From Isoetes taiwanensis (Eukaryota; Streptophyta; Lycopodiopsida; Isoetales; Isoetaceae), in the NCBI GenBank assembly GCA_021234155.1, contig JAJEKV010000268.1:124001-188000 (forward strand): a stretch of 64,000 nucleotides of DNA. Direction: 5' to 3'. Below are positions 34,440-46,625 of this stretch, in pieces. How positions within the stretch are numbered: the first letter of the stretch is position 1; each line of letters opens with the position of its first letter. The position numbers and the translations under genes were made by a program. The notes beneath the pieces were generated by a model. It made no database searches. It was not told where the DNA came from and was given only the letters and a program-made list of their open reading frames with translations.

Positions 34440-35270
34440 ATTTTTATGTCATGCCACATTGGCAGCATCCATGAGGACATTTGACGAGCCCCCAGAGACT
34501 TGAATGGTCAATTGGTCTAGAAACAAGGATATTGCTTGAATCATCCATAAATACCATGTTGCATTGAATGCTTCCAACTGTGACTAACAAAACACCGTGA
34601 TTGGTCCTAATATTGTTACGTAATTTTCACACCGCATTAAGCTTCTTGCAATGCCTGGTTAAAGAGCACACATAACAGTTGTATCAGTTGCTTGTCAGTG
34701 AATCTTTGGCAGGTTAAATTATCCTTTTTCAGTAAGCTAGATTGGATCATGATACGTTTGTATAGTATTTTTGGGGTAGAAAGCGGTCGGTTTAAGTAAT
34801 TGTATCTAACTAAATGGTGCCAGATAATGTCATTGTCTACTATTTTTTAGGCCGCACTCTTTCACATTAACTTCTTTTAAAAATGTTCCATTGCATATAT
34901 TATTAAGCGTGCTGTCAATAGCTTTGATCATATGTGAAATATAAGAACTAAACTTTGTTACACTTCAACTGTGCAAAGTTGAGATATCATGTGGATCATA
35001 TAACTTTGGTACGTTGGAAAAGAAGTCATCCATTAGCCTTCTATGACAATGTATAATATAGACATAAACCATTTACACCTCATAGAGAAACCATTTGCAC
35101 CTAACGAATTATTTCCATAAAAGCCAAAATCTACAGAAGTGAACATGCCAAACTCTATGATAATTCATTGATCTATCTACCTAGATATGCTAATGAACCC
35201 CTATTATTTGCAGGCGCGTGCAATTCTAAATTTTACCACCATTTCTAGAGTTTATCACAATTTGTATTTA

Positions 35271-35300
35271 TGCCCAGCTGCGCCGGGCATCCATTACTAG
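35271..35300 (+). mobile_element. Helitron-type 3' terminus
   Basis: TGCCCAGCTGCGCCGGGCA can form a short hairpin (TGCCC/GGGCA). It is followed 7 bases later by CTAG and then T. That is the structure of plant Helitron 3' ends (hairpin, CTRR, insertion before T). The 5' end (A then TC) was not identified, so the element's extent is unknown. Confidence 0.5.
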
Positions 35301-35301
35301 T

Positions 35302-35518
35302 AGAGTATAATATCGAACTTTTTTAAATCATGTATTCAATTAAGTTCTTATAGTATACTATGCCTTGAGGATTTACTTTGCTAGATCCTTCTTCATAATG
35401 GTCAAAGGAAAGAGTATAATATCGAACTTTTTTAAATCATGTATTCAATTAAGTTCTTATAGTATACTATGCCTTGAGGATTTACTTTGCCAGATCCTTC
35501 ATAATGGTCAAAGGAAAG
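35302..35518. repeat. 109-bp tandem duplication
   Basis: Copies begin AGAGTATAATATCG at 35,302 and 35,411 and differ by a single base and a 3-bp deletion (CTT). The first copy starts one base after the Helitron-like end. Confidence 0.93.
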
Positions 35519-35519
35519 A

Positions 35520-38260
35520 TTCGGTTGCCTGTTGAAGTTTTTGCACATCAACAAAATGCATTATTACCTGAGGCTTTATTTTCTCAACAAAAATAAAAAT
35601 AAAAACCTTATAGCAATGATGTTTATCACTAGCAACATCACCTATACCATTGTCTTTAAGTGTCCTACAAGTAGAACAAGTAGTAAAAGTTGTTTTAATT
35701 TGAACCGAAAAATTTAATTGAAGTTGTCTAGAATATTAACTATAAATCACGAGGGGTGAGAACAAAATTATTCCAAATGCTAGGGTCTCTGCCATCTTCC
35801 TAAGCAGCTCTTCTACCTACGAAGGCAAGAAACAAGCTTTAGTATGATGCTTTCTATTTAGAGGTGAAACACTGGAAGATAATACTTGATATGCAGATGC
35901 AACAATTTCAAATGTAAATTCGGCTAGAAAGCTTGATCATCCTATTTTTTCATTGAGCCTTAGTTGCGCATGCAAATAACACGACACATAAATAGGTATA
36001 TGAGACGCAAAATGAAGTTGGATTCACATCTCTCCATATGTAAATTCTTATCATCTAGAAACTGGATAATTTAGGTTTAATTAAGAAATAAGATGTTTCC
36101 TAGTCTCCTAAAGTCCTCTTTATATATACTTAAGACATGTTGTGCTCTTGGAGGTAGAATTATCTGTTATGTAAAGCTAAATATAATCATATATAGCTAA
36201 TCCACCCAAATCTAGAATAGAGATAAAAGCTATAGATAGAGCTAATCATGAGACAGAGCTCTAGGATGGAGTTAAAGACTCTTCATATTTCTAAGATTTG
36301 AAGACAGAGCCTGTCTAAAACAAAGGTTCAAAATTTGCATGAACATCATGAATAGCATATTATAGGACTTTGTCGAATAACTGTACCGTTTTAACCTTCC
36401 AAGAATAGTATGATGTATTATTATTACCCATGAAATCTGCATCTACAATAACTAATAGAAAAAAAGGGGCGCTAGATCTTTTACCGTTAGCATGAATATT
36501 ATGCAGAGGACATATTACTCTAGTTCCATTACATATATCTAACACATGTAATTATTATTGGCAAGATGCTTTAGAATATTCTGTGTTTCGGGGGGCAAAA
36601 AATAGCTAAAAAAAAACGGGACGTTCTTTCTCTGCCGCCACGTTCTCTGATCTACCTCATGGCTTCTACCACGTAGCAGATCTTCCATCAAGTAGCAAAT
36701 CTTCCGCCGCCAGATTAGAATTGCAGCTGGACGAAGATAAGAAGTGGCACAACCACAGCCACATCTGGATATTTGTGAAATCATGGCAGATCATTTGCGT
36801 GTTGAAACTTCTGTGGTTTTCTTTGAGTATAAATAGAGTTAGATCGCTCAAATTTTTCGATTCGTTATTTGAGTTAGATAAGCGGTTTAAGGTATATACT
36901 TTGTGAGTTTCTTTTTTCAGTTATGTTTCTTTTTTGTCCAAGTAGTCACTAATTCGCACTTTTGTTCTACCAGGTTCATCACGATTTAACCTTAAAAAAT
37001 GGTATTTCTTAGCTAGTTAAAACTGCCTCCGAATTCCGGGCAAATCGTTGCTCCACTCTCGAGGTATCCCGGGGGCCTTCCCAATGGGATCAAGATTTTG
37101 ATCTTCGAGAAATGCCCCGCTTAAAAGGGCGAAATCCCGAGCCAAGTCCGGTGCCATACCCATCTTGAGAAAATCTACCCAAACTTATTTCCCAAGCTTT
37201 TTCACGCATCTGCCCGACCCATGTGAGGGCTTGAAATAGACAAATTTTATTCAATCACATGGGTCTTGGCCAAAATAGAGACTTCGGATTAGGACTTGGC
37301 GGTAAATGAATTGGGTTTCTTGCTCTTGGTTTAACCAAAAGAAAAAAAACGAAGAAATAAGCTCTGGAGGAGGGCCGAAGAGGTCCCGAGAAAAGCGAGT
37401 GCATTTCTTACACTCTCGCCGGATGTTGTAAGCGCATAAATTGGCCTTGACCGCTTGAGAATATTACTATTTAATTTCATGAAGTCAAAGGCGATTGCAC
37501 CAAATCTTGAGACCCGCAAAAAGGCGCCATTTCCAAACTTTGGTAAAATACATTGTCAATACGGAATGAGCACCAAATCTAGTTGCAGCCCGATGCATTT
37601 CTTTCCACGCCATGAAAATCATAATCCAAGCTTCTTGCCAAATTCTTTTCGAGAATTTCATACACAAGGACATCCACCAGGAAAAACTTTACACGAGCTT
37701 AAAGCCCCTTATCTTGGAAGCAATCACGCCCTATTGAAGGCATCGCGCCTAAAATATTACGGAGAATGGGATGAAGAAATGGACGAAAAACCACACAAAT
37801 CAAGAGCATAAATCGGGTATGGGATGCGCAAAGAAAACAACAACAAAAACAGCAAGGATTGAACAGGGAATATTTTTGTAAGGCAAGAAGAAATGGAACC
37901 TGTAGAAAAAGACCGGGGTACGGCATGATTGTGAGCAAAGCTTGTATTATGTTAAGCTTTGCGGGAAGAATGCATAATACCTTTAACTTGGGAAATTATT
38001 ATCCATCACATAGTACCTTTTCAGTACTTATATCAAGTTCACGTCTTCTTCCACTCGTTTCTTTTTTGGGTTGCCCCTAGGGGGACAATCCCTTGTTTAT
38101 ATGGGTTTTCGGCATATTCCTGGTATATGTCGGTATATGCCAAGAACATCCGGAAAACTGCTCCAAACTCCCAGTAGCCTGTAAACTCTCGGTTGCCCCT
38201 GTTGCTGGGCAACCGCTCTAAAACCGTCTAACCGGCAAACCCTACTCTGATCAAGCTTTT
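35520..38260. other. Stretch without a recognised gene
   Basis: Several short frames occur (for example 118 codons at 37,455-37,811 on the + strand), but none resembles a known protein and composition gives no support. 37,020-37,400 is GC-richer. Nothing further can be called. Confidence 0.35.
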
Positions 38261-38868
38261 TTTACTCTTATGGTAAGCCAGTTCTTCTTTCCGATGCTTT
38301 TGATTATCTATATTCTATATTCTATGGTTTTTGTTTGCCATTCCAATTGGACAGCTTAGGTTTTTGTTTGCCATTCCATGAGACAGATGCAGGCTTCTCA
38401 GAATCGGAACCATTAGCAGAATTTGGATGAGCGCCCACCATGTCCAGATGCTTAGAAGAAGCAATCAAGCGAAAATGCACAACTGCACAACCCTTTTTAT
38501 TCTGTTAGGAACTCCGGTAAATCTACCATGGCAAAAACCGGTGTGGTTTGTGGCGTTATCTACTTAACCTAAAGGCCCGGCGTCACTTCTCCCTGATACA
38601 AATTAGGGTATTGAAGGTTTATTTAGCTACCGCTTTTACCTCGAGGTGCTTGGTATTTCCCTCACGAAGATCTTAACTCCCTCATTCAAACCAAACCGAA
38701 GCTCAAGTGTTGGTTATGGCGAATCTATTGAATCACATAGGTATTATTTAAAGCTGCCTTAACATTCATATTTTGGATTAATTCGATGATGGAGCCTGCC
38801 ATTTTTACTCTTATGGTAAGCCAGTTCTTCTATCCTATGATTTTGATTGTCTATATTCTAATTCTTTT
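38261..38868 (+). repeat. Diverged direct repeat ending in a splice-donor-like sequence
   Basis: The block TACTCTTATGGTAAGCCAG is followed by TTCTTC and GATTNTCTATATTCTA. It occurs near 38,264 and again near 38,805, about 540 bp apart. ATGGTAAGCC could be an old exon end with a donor site. A smaller repeat, GTTTTTGTTTGCCATTCCA, occurs twice near 38,325-38,380. Confidence 0.7.
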
Positions 38869-39424
38869 TTATGCAGCTTGCGTATATATTTGAAGTGAGA
38901 TCATGTCAAAAGAGGCCCCAGATGGATTAATGCCAGCACATGATATCCAGAAGCGCATGGCTCATGCAAACAGAGATGCCATAGAACTTGGATGATTTCA
39001 ATGTTGAGCATTTGTTGCTTTTCATGTATGCATGCGATTGCAGTTATGAATAGTCCCGTGCTTTTCGTGCATGCAACAAAAGGAAAGGTAATTCCATCAT
39101 GCTACAAAACATCTTTTTACATCTTTAAGCTGTGGTGCTTAAAACATCTTTTACAACCGTGGTGCCAAGCCTTTAAGCTTAGAAATGTTACCTCGAAGCA
39201 AAATTTTTGGTACGCAAGTCCGCATTGAGGGTTACAACGGATCACATGCTTTAGTTTGTATGTGTAGATGCACCAAATATCTTGCAAAAACGTTATGATT
39301 TTAGAATCAAGCCTTGGGTGCATCCCATGAGTATTTCTTACGTTTTGATGATATTTTGCTTCCATTGCGGGATGCTTTTCGAGAAGGATCCAACAACATC
39401 GGGGGTATGCTACATGTTTATTGT

Positions 39425-40003
39425 GATGTCGCCGACCGCGTGAATAAATCGACATTCTTGCTCAAGACGCAGCATGCATGCATTGCATCGCCGCCGCATG
39501 CATGCATCGCATCGCGTTTTTGGGCCGTTCGTCGGGTTACGCGTTTGCTACTTATTGTCGAAGTTCTTCATCGACGTTTCATCGGCGCTTCCTCTTCTCG
39601 CCAAAGATACTTTATTCTCTTGGATTTGTTTCCGAGCATTGGGGAGGGCTTCTTCTGCCTGTTTGGCTAATTTGGCGTTGCTTTCCCATGTCCTTTTCGC
39701 CTTTAGCCTTCATCCTGACCTTCGCCCCTCGATCCTAGTTTGTTAAGGAAGTCCTTTGGTATTCGGGCGCTTTGTTGGTTTCATGCGAAGTCGCAGGTGC
39801 AAGAATGTCGATGCGATTCACGAAGGACCCGGCATTTTGCTCAAGACGAGCATGCATGCATTGCATCGTCGCATGCATGCATCGCGATCGCGTTTTGGGC
39901 GTTTCGTCGGGTTGGCGTTTGCTACTTATTGCCGAAGTTCTTCATCGACGTTTCATCGGCGCTTCCTCTTCTCTCGCCAGAATACCTTATTCTCTTTGGA
40001 ACC
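39425..40003 (+). repeat. Duplicated GC-rich block with CATGCATG motifs
   Basis: About 195 bp at 39,425-39,622 recurs at 39,806-40,002. Shared parts include TTGCTCAAGACG, CATGCATGCATTGCATCG, TCGTCGGGTT, GAAGTTCTTCATCGACG and TTTCATCGGCGCTTCCTC. CATGCATG is an RY-type motif. All three + frames are open for about 300 bp here, but no protein was recognised. The lack of stops seems to follow from base composition. Confidence 0.85.
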
Positions 40004-40530
40004 CACCCTCCCCCCTTCTTTGTTTACTATATTTTGTACAAGTTCGTTTATCATGTTTTTCCACCGTTAGGTGATGCTTTTTTCCACCTTTGGGTGATGC
40101 TATTCTTTTGGTATGTTTCGTTTGTTGTTGGTGATGTGCGTGTGCGGGTTGGCAAGCGCCATCCGTTTTGACTTCTCCATCTTGGCCGGGTTTTGGGGGC
40201 GATTCTATGCCTTACGTTTGTCTAAGCCCCTTGCTGAAGGCTTATCACTAGGGTTTTTCCTCGAAAACCGAAGGTGAGGTTTTTTTAATCCGGTGATAAG
40301 CTTTCGGCAGTACATCAACCACTCATCTATTAGCATTGTATTTGTTTTTTGGGGTCCAAATGTTATAATTGGATTTTCCCTTTATTTTTTCGTGGGTAGT
40401 TCGCATGTGTGCGGCTATCACTTATCCCACATTGTAGAAATCTGCTTGAGATGAATGAGAAGCCTATCTATAGCGCTTTGTTGGTTTCATGCGAAGTCGC
40501 AAAGTGCAAGAATGTATAATTCGATTTTTG
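39764..40530 (+). repeat. Second direct repeat overlapping the duplicated block
   Basis: GCGCTTTGTTGGTTTCATGC followed by GAAGTCGCA and GTGCAAGAATGT occurs at about 39,768-39,810 and again at about 40,474-40,517. It shows a third partial copy of this repeat unit. Confidence 0.8.
40225..40320. repeat. Imperfect hairpin
   Basis: GCTGAAGGCTTATCAC near 40,232 pairs with GTGATAAGCTTTCGGC near 40,300 (14 of 16). The intervening sequence has CCTCGAAAACCGAAGGTGAGG. It may be a foldback element; there is no evidence for a small RNA. Confidence 0.5.
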
Positions 40531-43500
40531 GATCTTCCTTTGCTAAACACAGAGTATAAATTTGTGACACTAGGGATAATTTTGTGGAGCGGATGAAGGC
40601 CGGATGACAAGGGCATATGTCTCAAGGTATAGTATTTGGAACCTCGAAGCTATCTTATGGCATCTAAATTTATCGTCGGCTTTAAAAGTTCACGAAGGTC
40701 TTCTCTAATTTGTTACATCCCTCAAGATCTTGCCATAGCATTTTACTAGCAGTCTTCAAGGTTACTTTATTTCCTTCCCCTTTCTTGCCCTTAACTTTTG
40801 CTTTTTATTCTCAAAATATTTTCTCCCCTTTGAGTTAAAGCTTGAGCTTCTCTCGGGTGAACTCATTGCTTTCTAACAATTCCTGCAAGGGAGTTGTCCT
40901 CAAGGTTTGTAAGCCCATCTGATTTGTAAAATTCATTTCTGGCGATGCCCGAGATAGGGGACATGGTTATTCTTTGTCATGTTCAACGCATTGGGGGGAA
41001 TATAGCAATTGGCAATGCACCTCTGATTGATGTAGCACGACAATGAATGATGACTGTATAAAATAATAGCAAAGACTCTCACATGGGCAACTTCAAACAC
41101 ACAACACAAGATCCATTACATATCATCATTTTCTATTTCATGCATTTGCTTTTCATGTATGCGTGTACTCTATTGGTTGTGGGAGACACAGTTCCAAAAA
41201 ATGCTAAACTTGGCAAAATCACGTGGATAAGTACAATATCTAAACCAAATTGCGATATTTCAGATTGCTCTTGCTCATGGTTTGAGCCCATGGTTATTCA
41301 TAAACATTTGAAATCCATGGTTGCAATACTTAGAACGACGTAAAAGAGAAACTTGAAAGCTTAGATAGAACGGCGAAAAGAGAAACTTGAATTGTTTTAG
41401 AATGTGAATGTTGATTATCTTTGAGATATCATTGACCTCAACCATAAAGAAGTAGATGTTAACAGTCAATGAACATTTATCTGGCAGTCTCGCCTGTGGA
41501 TTTTGCAATATTTGCTAGAGTATTTAGAAACCCAAAAAGGTTCATATGAGAGTAATTGAGTTTTAAATTTCCTTTTCCTAAAAAGTTAGCAAGGGAATAG
41601 AAATACACATTTTTCAAAGATTGACCCAAATGGAGTGCATGCATTAATATAATGGATATATATTCAAAGTTTACCTATTTAAACTGAACCAAAATGTTTT
41701 ACAATCAATCTTGCAAGAGTGGCATCATTCATTTTAACACATAAATGCAAAAACACCACAAAAAAGAAATGGAAAGACATTGCAAAAAGAAATGAAGTGA
41801 AGCTTTATACCATTCTTTTAAGAACATCATAAATGCATCTATAATGTAGAAGCAAATTGGTGCTTTGATGGGTGTCTTTTTCCCATTTTTCCGGCTTGAC
41901 CATTTCTTTTCTTCTTTTTCTTTCTGGGTGGATCATTTCGAGAGCAAGTTATGAGCGTTTGAAGGTTCCATCAAGATATGATTGTCCAGGCATTGTTTTT
42001 TAAATGGTTCATAGGCTGATTTTCGACATTTTTTTGGCCATCACGATAGCTTTTTCGAAGCGCTCACCAAATGCGAGATGATATTTCCACCGGAGTTCCT
42101 TTTGGAGGCGTCACCGATGGCGATGGCATTCAACTTTTTCTTGTGAGGCAGATTCATCTGCTGCTCTTGCATTCTAATACTGCACTTTTCATTGCATGGT
42201 ATTCGATTCCTGATGCAGGTTTGCAAACCAGGCCTCTATGTTTTTGAAGCTTTTGGAATTTTTTATCCTTTCATTGAGAGCTTTCCTTGCTCAGGTTATT
42301 GTGGCATCTTTAAAGAAACTTTGTTCAAGGAAAGCGGTGTTCAAAGGAAGCTTCTTTGCCAAGTATTATAGCCAGTTCTTTTTTCAATCATTTTATCTTT
42401 GGATTTTGAGCCTTACATGCAATTTTGTTGATTACGCGGTTGGGCCACCTCATCTTTCGATTGGTGTTTGCTTTTATCTTGAGGTAAAACATGGAAGGAT
42501 TTATTTGCTCCATGCTATGTTTTCATTTAGTAATTTCTCAATGCGGGTTTGCGGTCGGACTTTGGAGCAAGGGATTATTTCTTTAGATCATTTCTAATTG
42601 TTTGCTCTCTAGCAAAGTGGCGCATCGTGGTTCGTCTCGTGGTAAAGCCCTATGAAAGGACTTAATGTAGGTTGTTAATGATTGTTAATAATTATTGCCG
42701 AATACATTCTCTGCTCTACAATTTCGGATCCTCTGCTCCTTTTCTACTAGGCTCAGAGTAAAGTCTAAATATCACCACTGCCAAAGGTGGAGTTAGGGTC
42801 TTCTCGGAATCTCGGGCTGGGGAATGGGTGGTTCTTTGTTGGCGAGTCCTTGCATCTACAAAATATTGTACCTCAATTGGAATTATCAAGTCAAATTCTG
42901 AGATCATGGTGTATATTGCTATTTGTGATTGTGTTATCACTTTTTTTACTTCATAAATCATCATAAGCCGACTCACAACATCGAGCAGTTGTATATTCAA
43001 CTTGATTCCTTCATATATCTTGAACAACATGTTTGTTTTCTGACATGTTTGTATATATGGCAATGCAGCGTAGCAAGAGGCGGGAAGAAAGGTCGCATCG
43101 TGGTTTGATCCAACATCAGATTTCCATCAATACATCCAGCTGCCTCAAGTCTATTAAATATTTTCAAAAAAATACATCAGGATGTTGGCTACTCCATATC
43201 TTCACGTATGAATCTTGAGAAATTGGTTCATATCTCTGCCACAAAATTGCGGAACAATCATGCTTATCTTATTTATTTCTTTTTTTTTTATCTTAGGGCG
43301 TGCCACTCTTAAATCTGAGTTCTTAGTGGTATGTATTTACATGACTTCCCTTTTTTGTACATGGACTTGCTTAAGTATTCCACTAAAGTATCTTATGTGT
43401 TTATACTAATTCATGCGAAGAGAGGACGAGAACCTTTCATAAATGCGACCATTCATGCCATTTCCTAAAAATGATCGGAGTGGTTTTCCCCGCTTTGAAG

Positions 43501-44407
43501 AAATTATGGCATGCAAATGCAATCCTAACTGCGACTATACAAAGTTGCATTTAGGCGATCATTTTCACAAAGGTATTTGCTTGCAACATATCTTTCCTTG
43601 CTTTTATGTCATTTACTTTACTTATCCTAATATGGACTTCATTTTCATCAGCAATAGCTTCGATTGATATATACTTTGCATGTTGTACAATCGGAGCATA
43701 TATTGCAATCATCTATTTCTACCTTCTTGCGTAAAAAAAAAACAAGAGTTATGCGAACCATGATGCATGCTTTAGATCCATGAATTAAATGCTTTACGTT
43801 TTTTTCGCCCGGATTAAAATAATGTTTTTGAAGGGCCCAATATAGAGATCAGGTAAGAGGAAGAAAGTTGCGAGGATATAGATGGAGAAAAGTTTGAAAA
43901 AAGCAGAGGTCATTTTTCTCTTAAGTGAGTATGTAGCCTCTTCAAGATATGGAAATGCATATCGGAAACTCGGCAGAGGCACTTGATATATTTAAACAAA
44001 AATGCAAAAGACAAGTGTACTGCCATGCTATGTTAAGCATGGACGTTCAATTATTTGTTTCAGTGATGGTACTAACTGTTTTAAGTTCACCTGGCTCCCT
44101 CCTCTTGCATGAGGGCAATCTTTTGTTTGACGTGCTCTTTAAGGGTTTTTGAATGGGGGTTTATCTTGCTAGATACCTTTAACGTAGCACATTGATAAGA
44201 ATTTATTAATGTTTGGGGATTACAATTTTAGAATCAAGATAGTTTATCCTTTCTAGATGCCAACTAGGACTTTAAGGAAAATACGCTTTAAGGTTTCTCA
44301 TAGCAAATGTTCTGCTTACACATCTGCAACCCACTTTGGCATATGGAAAATGATCGACAACCAACGCATACATGGTCAATCACTTGCACGTTTCCATGTA
44401 AAAAAAA
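40531..44407. other. Long stretch without a recognised gene
   Basis: Short frames only. The longest (119 codons at 42,238-42,597, +) is hydrophobic and unlike any family I know. No repeat array, RNA gene or transposon end was found. Confidence 0.35.
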
Positions 44408-44416
44408 TAAAATTTA

Positions 44417-45409
44417 GGGAAAATTATAAAAATGCTCTTGTATTTGATAAAAATTATAAAAATGCCCTTGTATTTTAGCAAATTATTGAAATGCCCCTCT
44501 GTTTCCCTTTGTTTCTCACGAAGATCATCTCATTTATCTAGAACAATCCTTTCGGTTATGGTCTCCAGTTCTTATGCGTTCACGGTATACACCGGTGGTC
44601 TTTGTTCTTCGACGTGTTTGTGAAGAGTACTTTTGAGCAAAGAGCTAATTAGTGCATTTAGTCTTGAATTTGGATAAGGATCTAACCTAGAAATACACAA
44701 TGTTTTTGTTTGAATCAAATACCGGTTCTACGGGTTCAATTGATTTATATATGGTATACTTTTGGGTCGGAATTTCTCTTTGGGTTAGAAATTGATGCGG
44801 GATTCTTCACCCGTGTTCCAAGTTAGCAACTTTTGGAGTAGAAAATTCGGTTAGAAAGTGAAATTTAATGGGGCGTTTCATGCATAGCTGGAATGATCCA
44901 AGCTTTAGGCAAATTCTGATTCCAAACTGATGGAACCCAAGAAGGCGCTTCTTTTTCTTAAGTAGAAAATCATGCAACCAAGATTTTAACATCATTTTGC
45001 AACAAGAACTCGGTACCTTTCGGATGTTGAACGATGAAGGCTCCCAGCATTGATTCTTGTTCTGCATATTCTTCGAAGGCTCTGGATTTAGAAGAAGAGG
45101 GCAATTACAATTACAAGCGCCATTAGAACCACAATTCAAGGAGAGCGTCTTCTGGAGCTTTGCATAACGTAATTTAGAGCTCATTCAACTAAAATCAACG
45201 GTAGTAATCTGAAGACCGACTTTAGAACATGCATTCTAATTCTTGAAAATGCAGAATATGGCAAGGTCTTTCCAATGGATCTCTGGAATTGTCTTCCTGG
45301 GCGATTTTGATGAGTATCACGAATGACATAGGGGCATTTTCATGAATTAACAAAATCTGGGTATTTTTATAATTAGCCATAAATATAAGGGCATTCTTGT
45401 AATTTTTCC
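44417..45409. mobile_element. Second Mutator-like element, 993 bp, possible Pack-MULE
   Basis: The left end begins GGGAAAATTATAAAAATGC; the reverse complement of the right end is GGAAAAATTACAAGAATGC. Direct repeats TAAAATTTA flank it at 44,408-44,416 and 45,410-45,418, a perfect 9-bp TSD. The repeat unit ATTATAAAAATGCCCTTGTA recurs at 44,453 and in diverged form near the right end. The interior is about 800 bp of non-TIR sequence and may be captured DNA. Confidence 0.9.
44807..45184 (-). CDS. Open frame inside the second Mutator-like element
   Basis: 125 codons from M-S-S-K-L-R-Y to L-E-H-G, Cys- and Lys-rich (C-N-C-N-C-P, K-K-K-K). It lies wholly inside the element, so it could be a gene fragment captured by a Pack-MULE or simply a chance frame. 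I do not recognise the sequence. Confidence 0.25.
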   Translation of the reverse strand: MSSKLRYAKLQKTLSLNCGSNGACNCNCPLLLNPEPSKNMQNKNQCWEPSSFNIRKVPSSCCKMMLKSWLHDFLLKKKKRLLGFHQFGIRICLKLGSFQLCMKRPIKFHFLTEFSTPKVANLEHG

Positions 45410-46099
45410 TAAAATTTAACAATGGAAGAGCAGTGTAGAATAATGATACAACTAGCATGACCTTTGCTATATTGGAGTCAACATCATGCAAAAACTTCAC
45501 CCTAGTTATATGGAGCAGTGCATCTGGTTGAGACCTAACATGGAAGTTTCGTACCATATTCTTTACATCGAGGAGATGATGTCAGCTTTACCATTTTTCT
45601 TCACCTGGACATCAAGATCATGAAGAACTCAACAAATGCGGTAGCAAATTTCGCCACTAATGGCTCATGATGGCGCGCAGGATTTCAAAGGCGAATGGCT
45701 TAAACTTAGAATATAGGGTCAATGTAAGAGAGGACTTGCAATCCACTTGTGAAGGATAGGCTTGGTATAAGTGGATCGATAGATATATTTTGCTTTTCCA
45801 CCCTTTCCTTATCGAGATTACTTGAAAGATACAAGGACTTTGTTCTTTGATGGAAGCATGCTATAAATGACGAGACTTAATCTTTGGTTTTATGTGGTAG
45901 ACCAACATTACTTGCATATATTTCATTGTCTTTAATGCCTTCCATTTTTTTCTTATCAGCTACACAATCTCCCTCTTCCCTCAGAGGCGTCTTATTTAAC
46001 AACCACGATCATGTAGGAACCAAAACAATACACAAGGTTTTCGTGTGATCGAATGTTAAGCAAATATAAATAGATTTTGTTCCAAATGTTCAGGGTTAT

Positions 46100-46625
46100 G
46101 GCTTTGAATTGATTATCAAAACATAACTTCGAACTATGATTTAAGCCCCTTCACCCTCCGGCCATGGAGGGCAACCCTCCGTGCGCAGCACCTTGTTTCT
46201 TTTTCTTTTTGTTGAAGGACGCCAATCTTTATTTACTTAGAAGTCAAGTACAAGTAAAGATGCAAACACAGGAATAAAATCTCAGAGGATAGACATGGAT
46301 CCAGTGAGTGAAACAACTTGCCTATGCATAAGAGTGCACATCCAAATACTCCTCAAAAACTAAGCGCCTCTTACAAGGGGCAAGTGAAGAATAATGATAA
46401 GACTTAATAATGCTACCTTAAGTATATTGGAGAACACGGATATCCGCCACATCCAAGCCTTTGAAGACTACCAGTCTCCGTCTTTTCCAGATAGTGCACA
46501 ACAACCAACCTGCTATTGAATGAAAAGTCTGGCTTTATAAATTCGTCCAAATACTTGGATAAATTGCCAAAAGAAATTGTTGACTTGTTACTGAGACCTG
46601 AAAATGGGAGAACAAACAATCCCAT
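46100..46625 (-). pseudogene. LINE remnant left of the solo LTR
   Basis: If the solo LTR and one CCCAT are removed, this minus-strand sequence continues the endonuclease-RT linker (L-K-N-G-I-V-C-S). No RT motifs follow within 500 bp, so this LINE was internally deleted or truncated. The exact 3' end is unclear. Confidence 0.45.

Noticed and set aside
39314-40171. Three overlapping proteins of 86-143 aa
   Set aside because: All frames are open together because the duplicated block lacks stops. No frame resembles a protein.
46413-46625. zf-RVT domain of the 46-49 kb LINE
   Set aside because: A few residues look like the segment after zf-RVT, but the RT is missing and the frame follows directly from the endonuclease linker, so the resemblance is probably chance.
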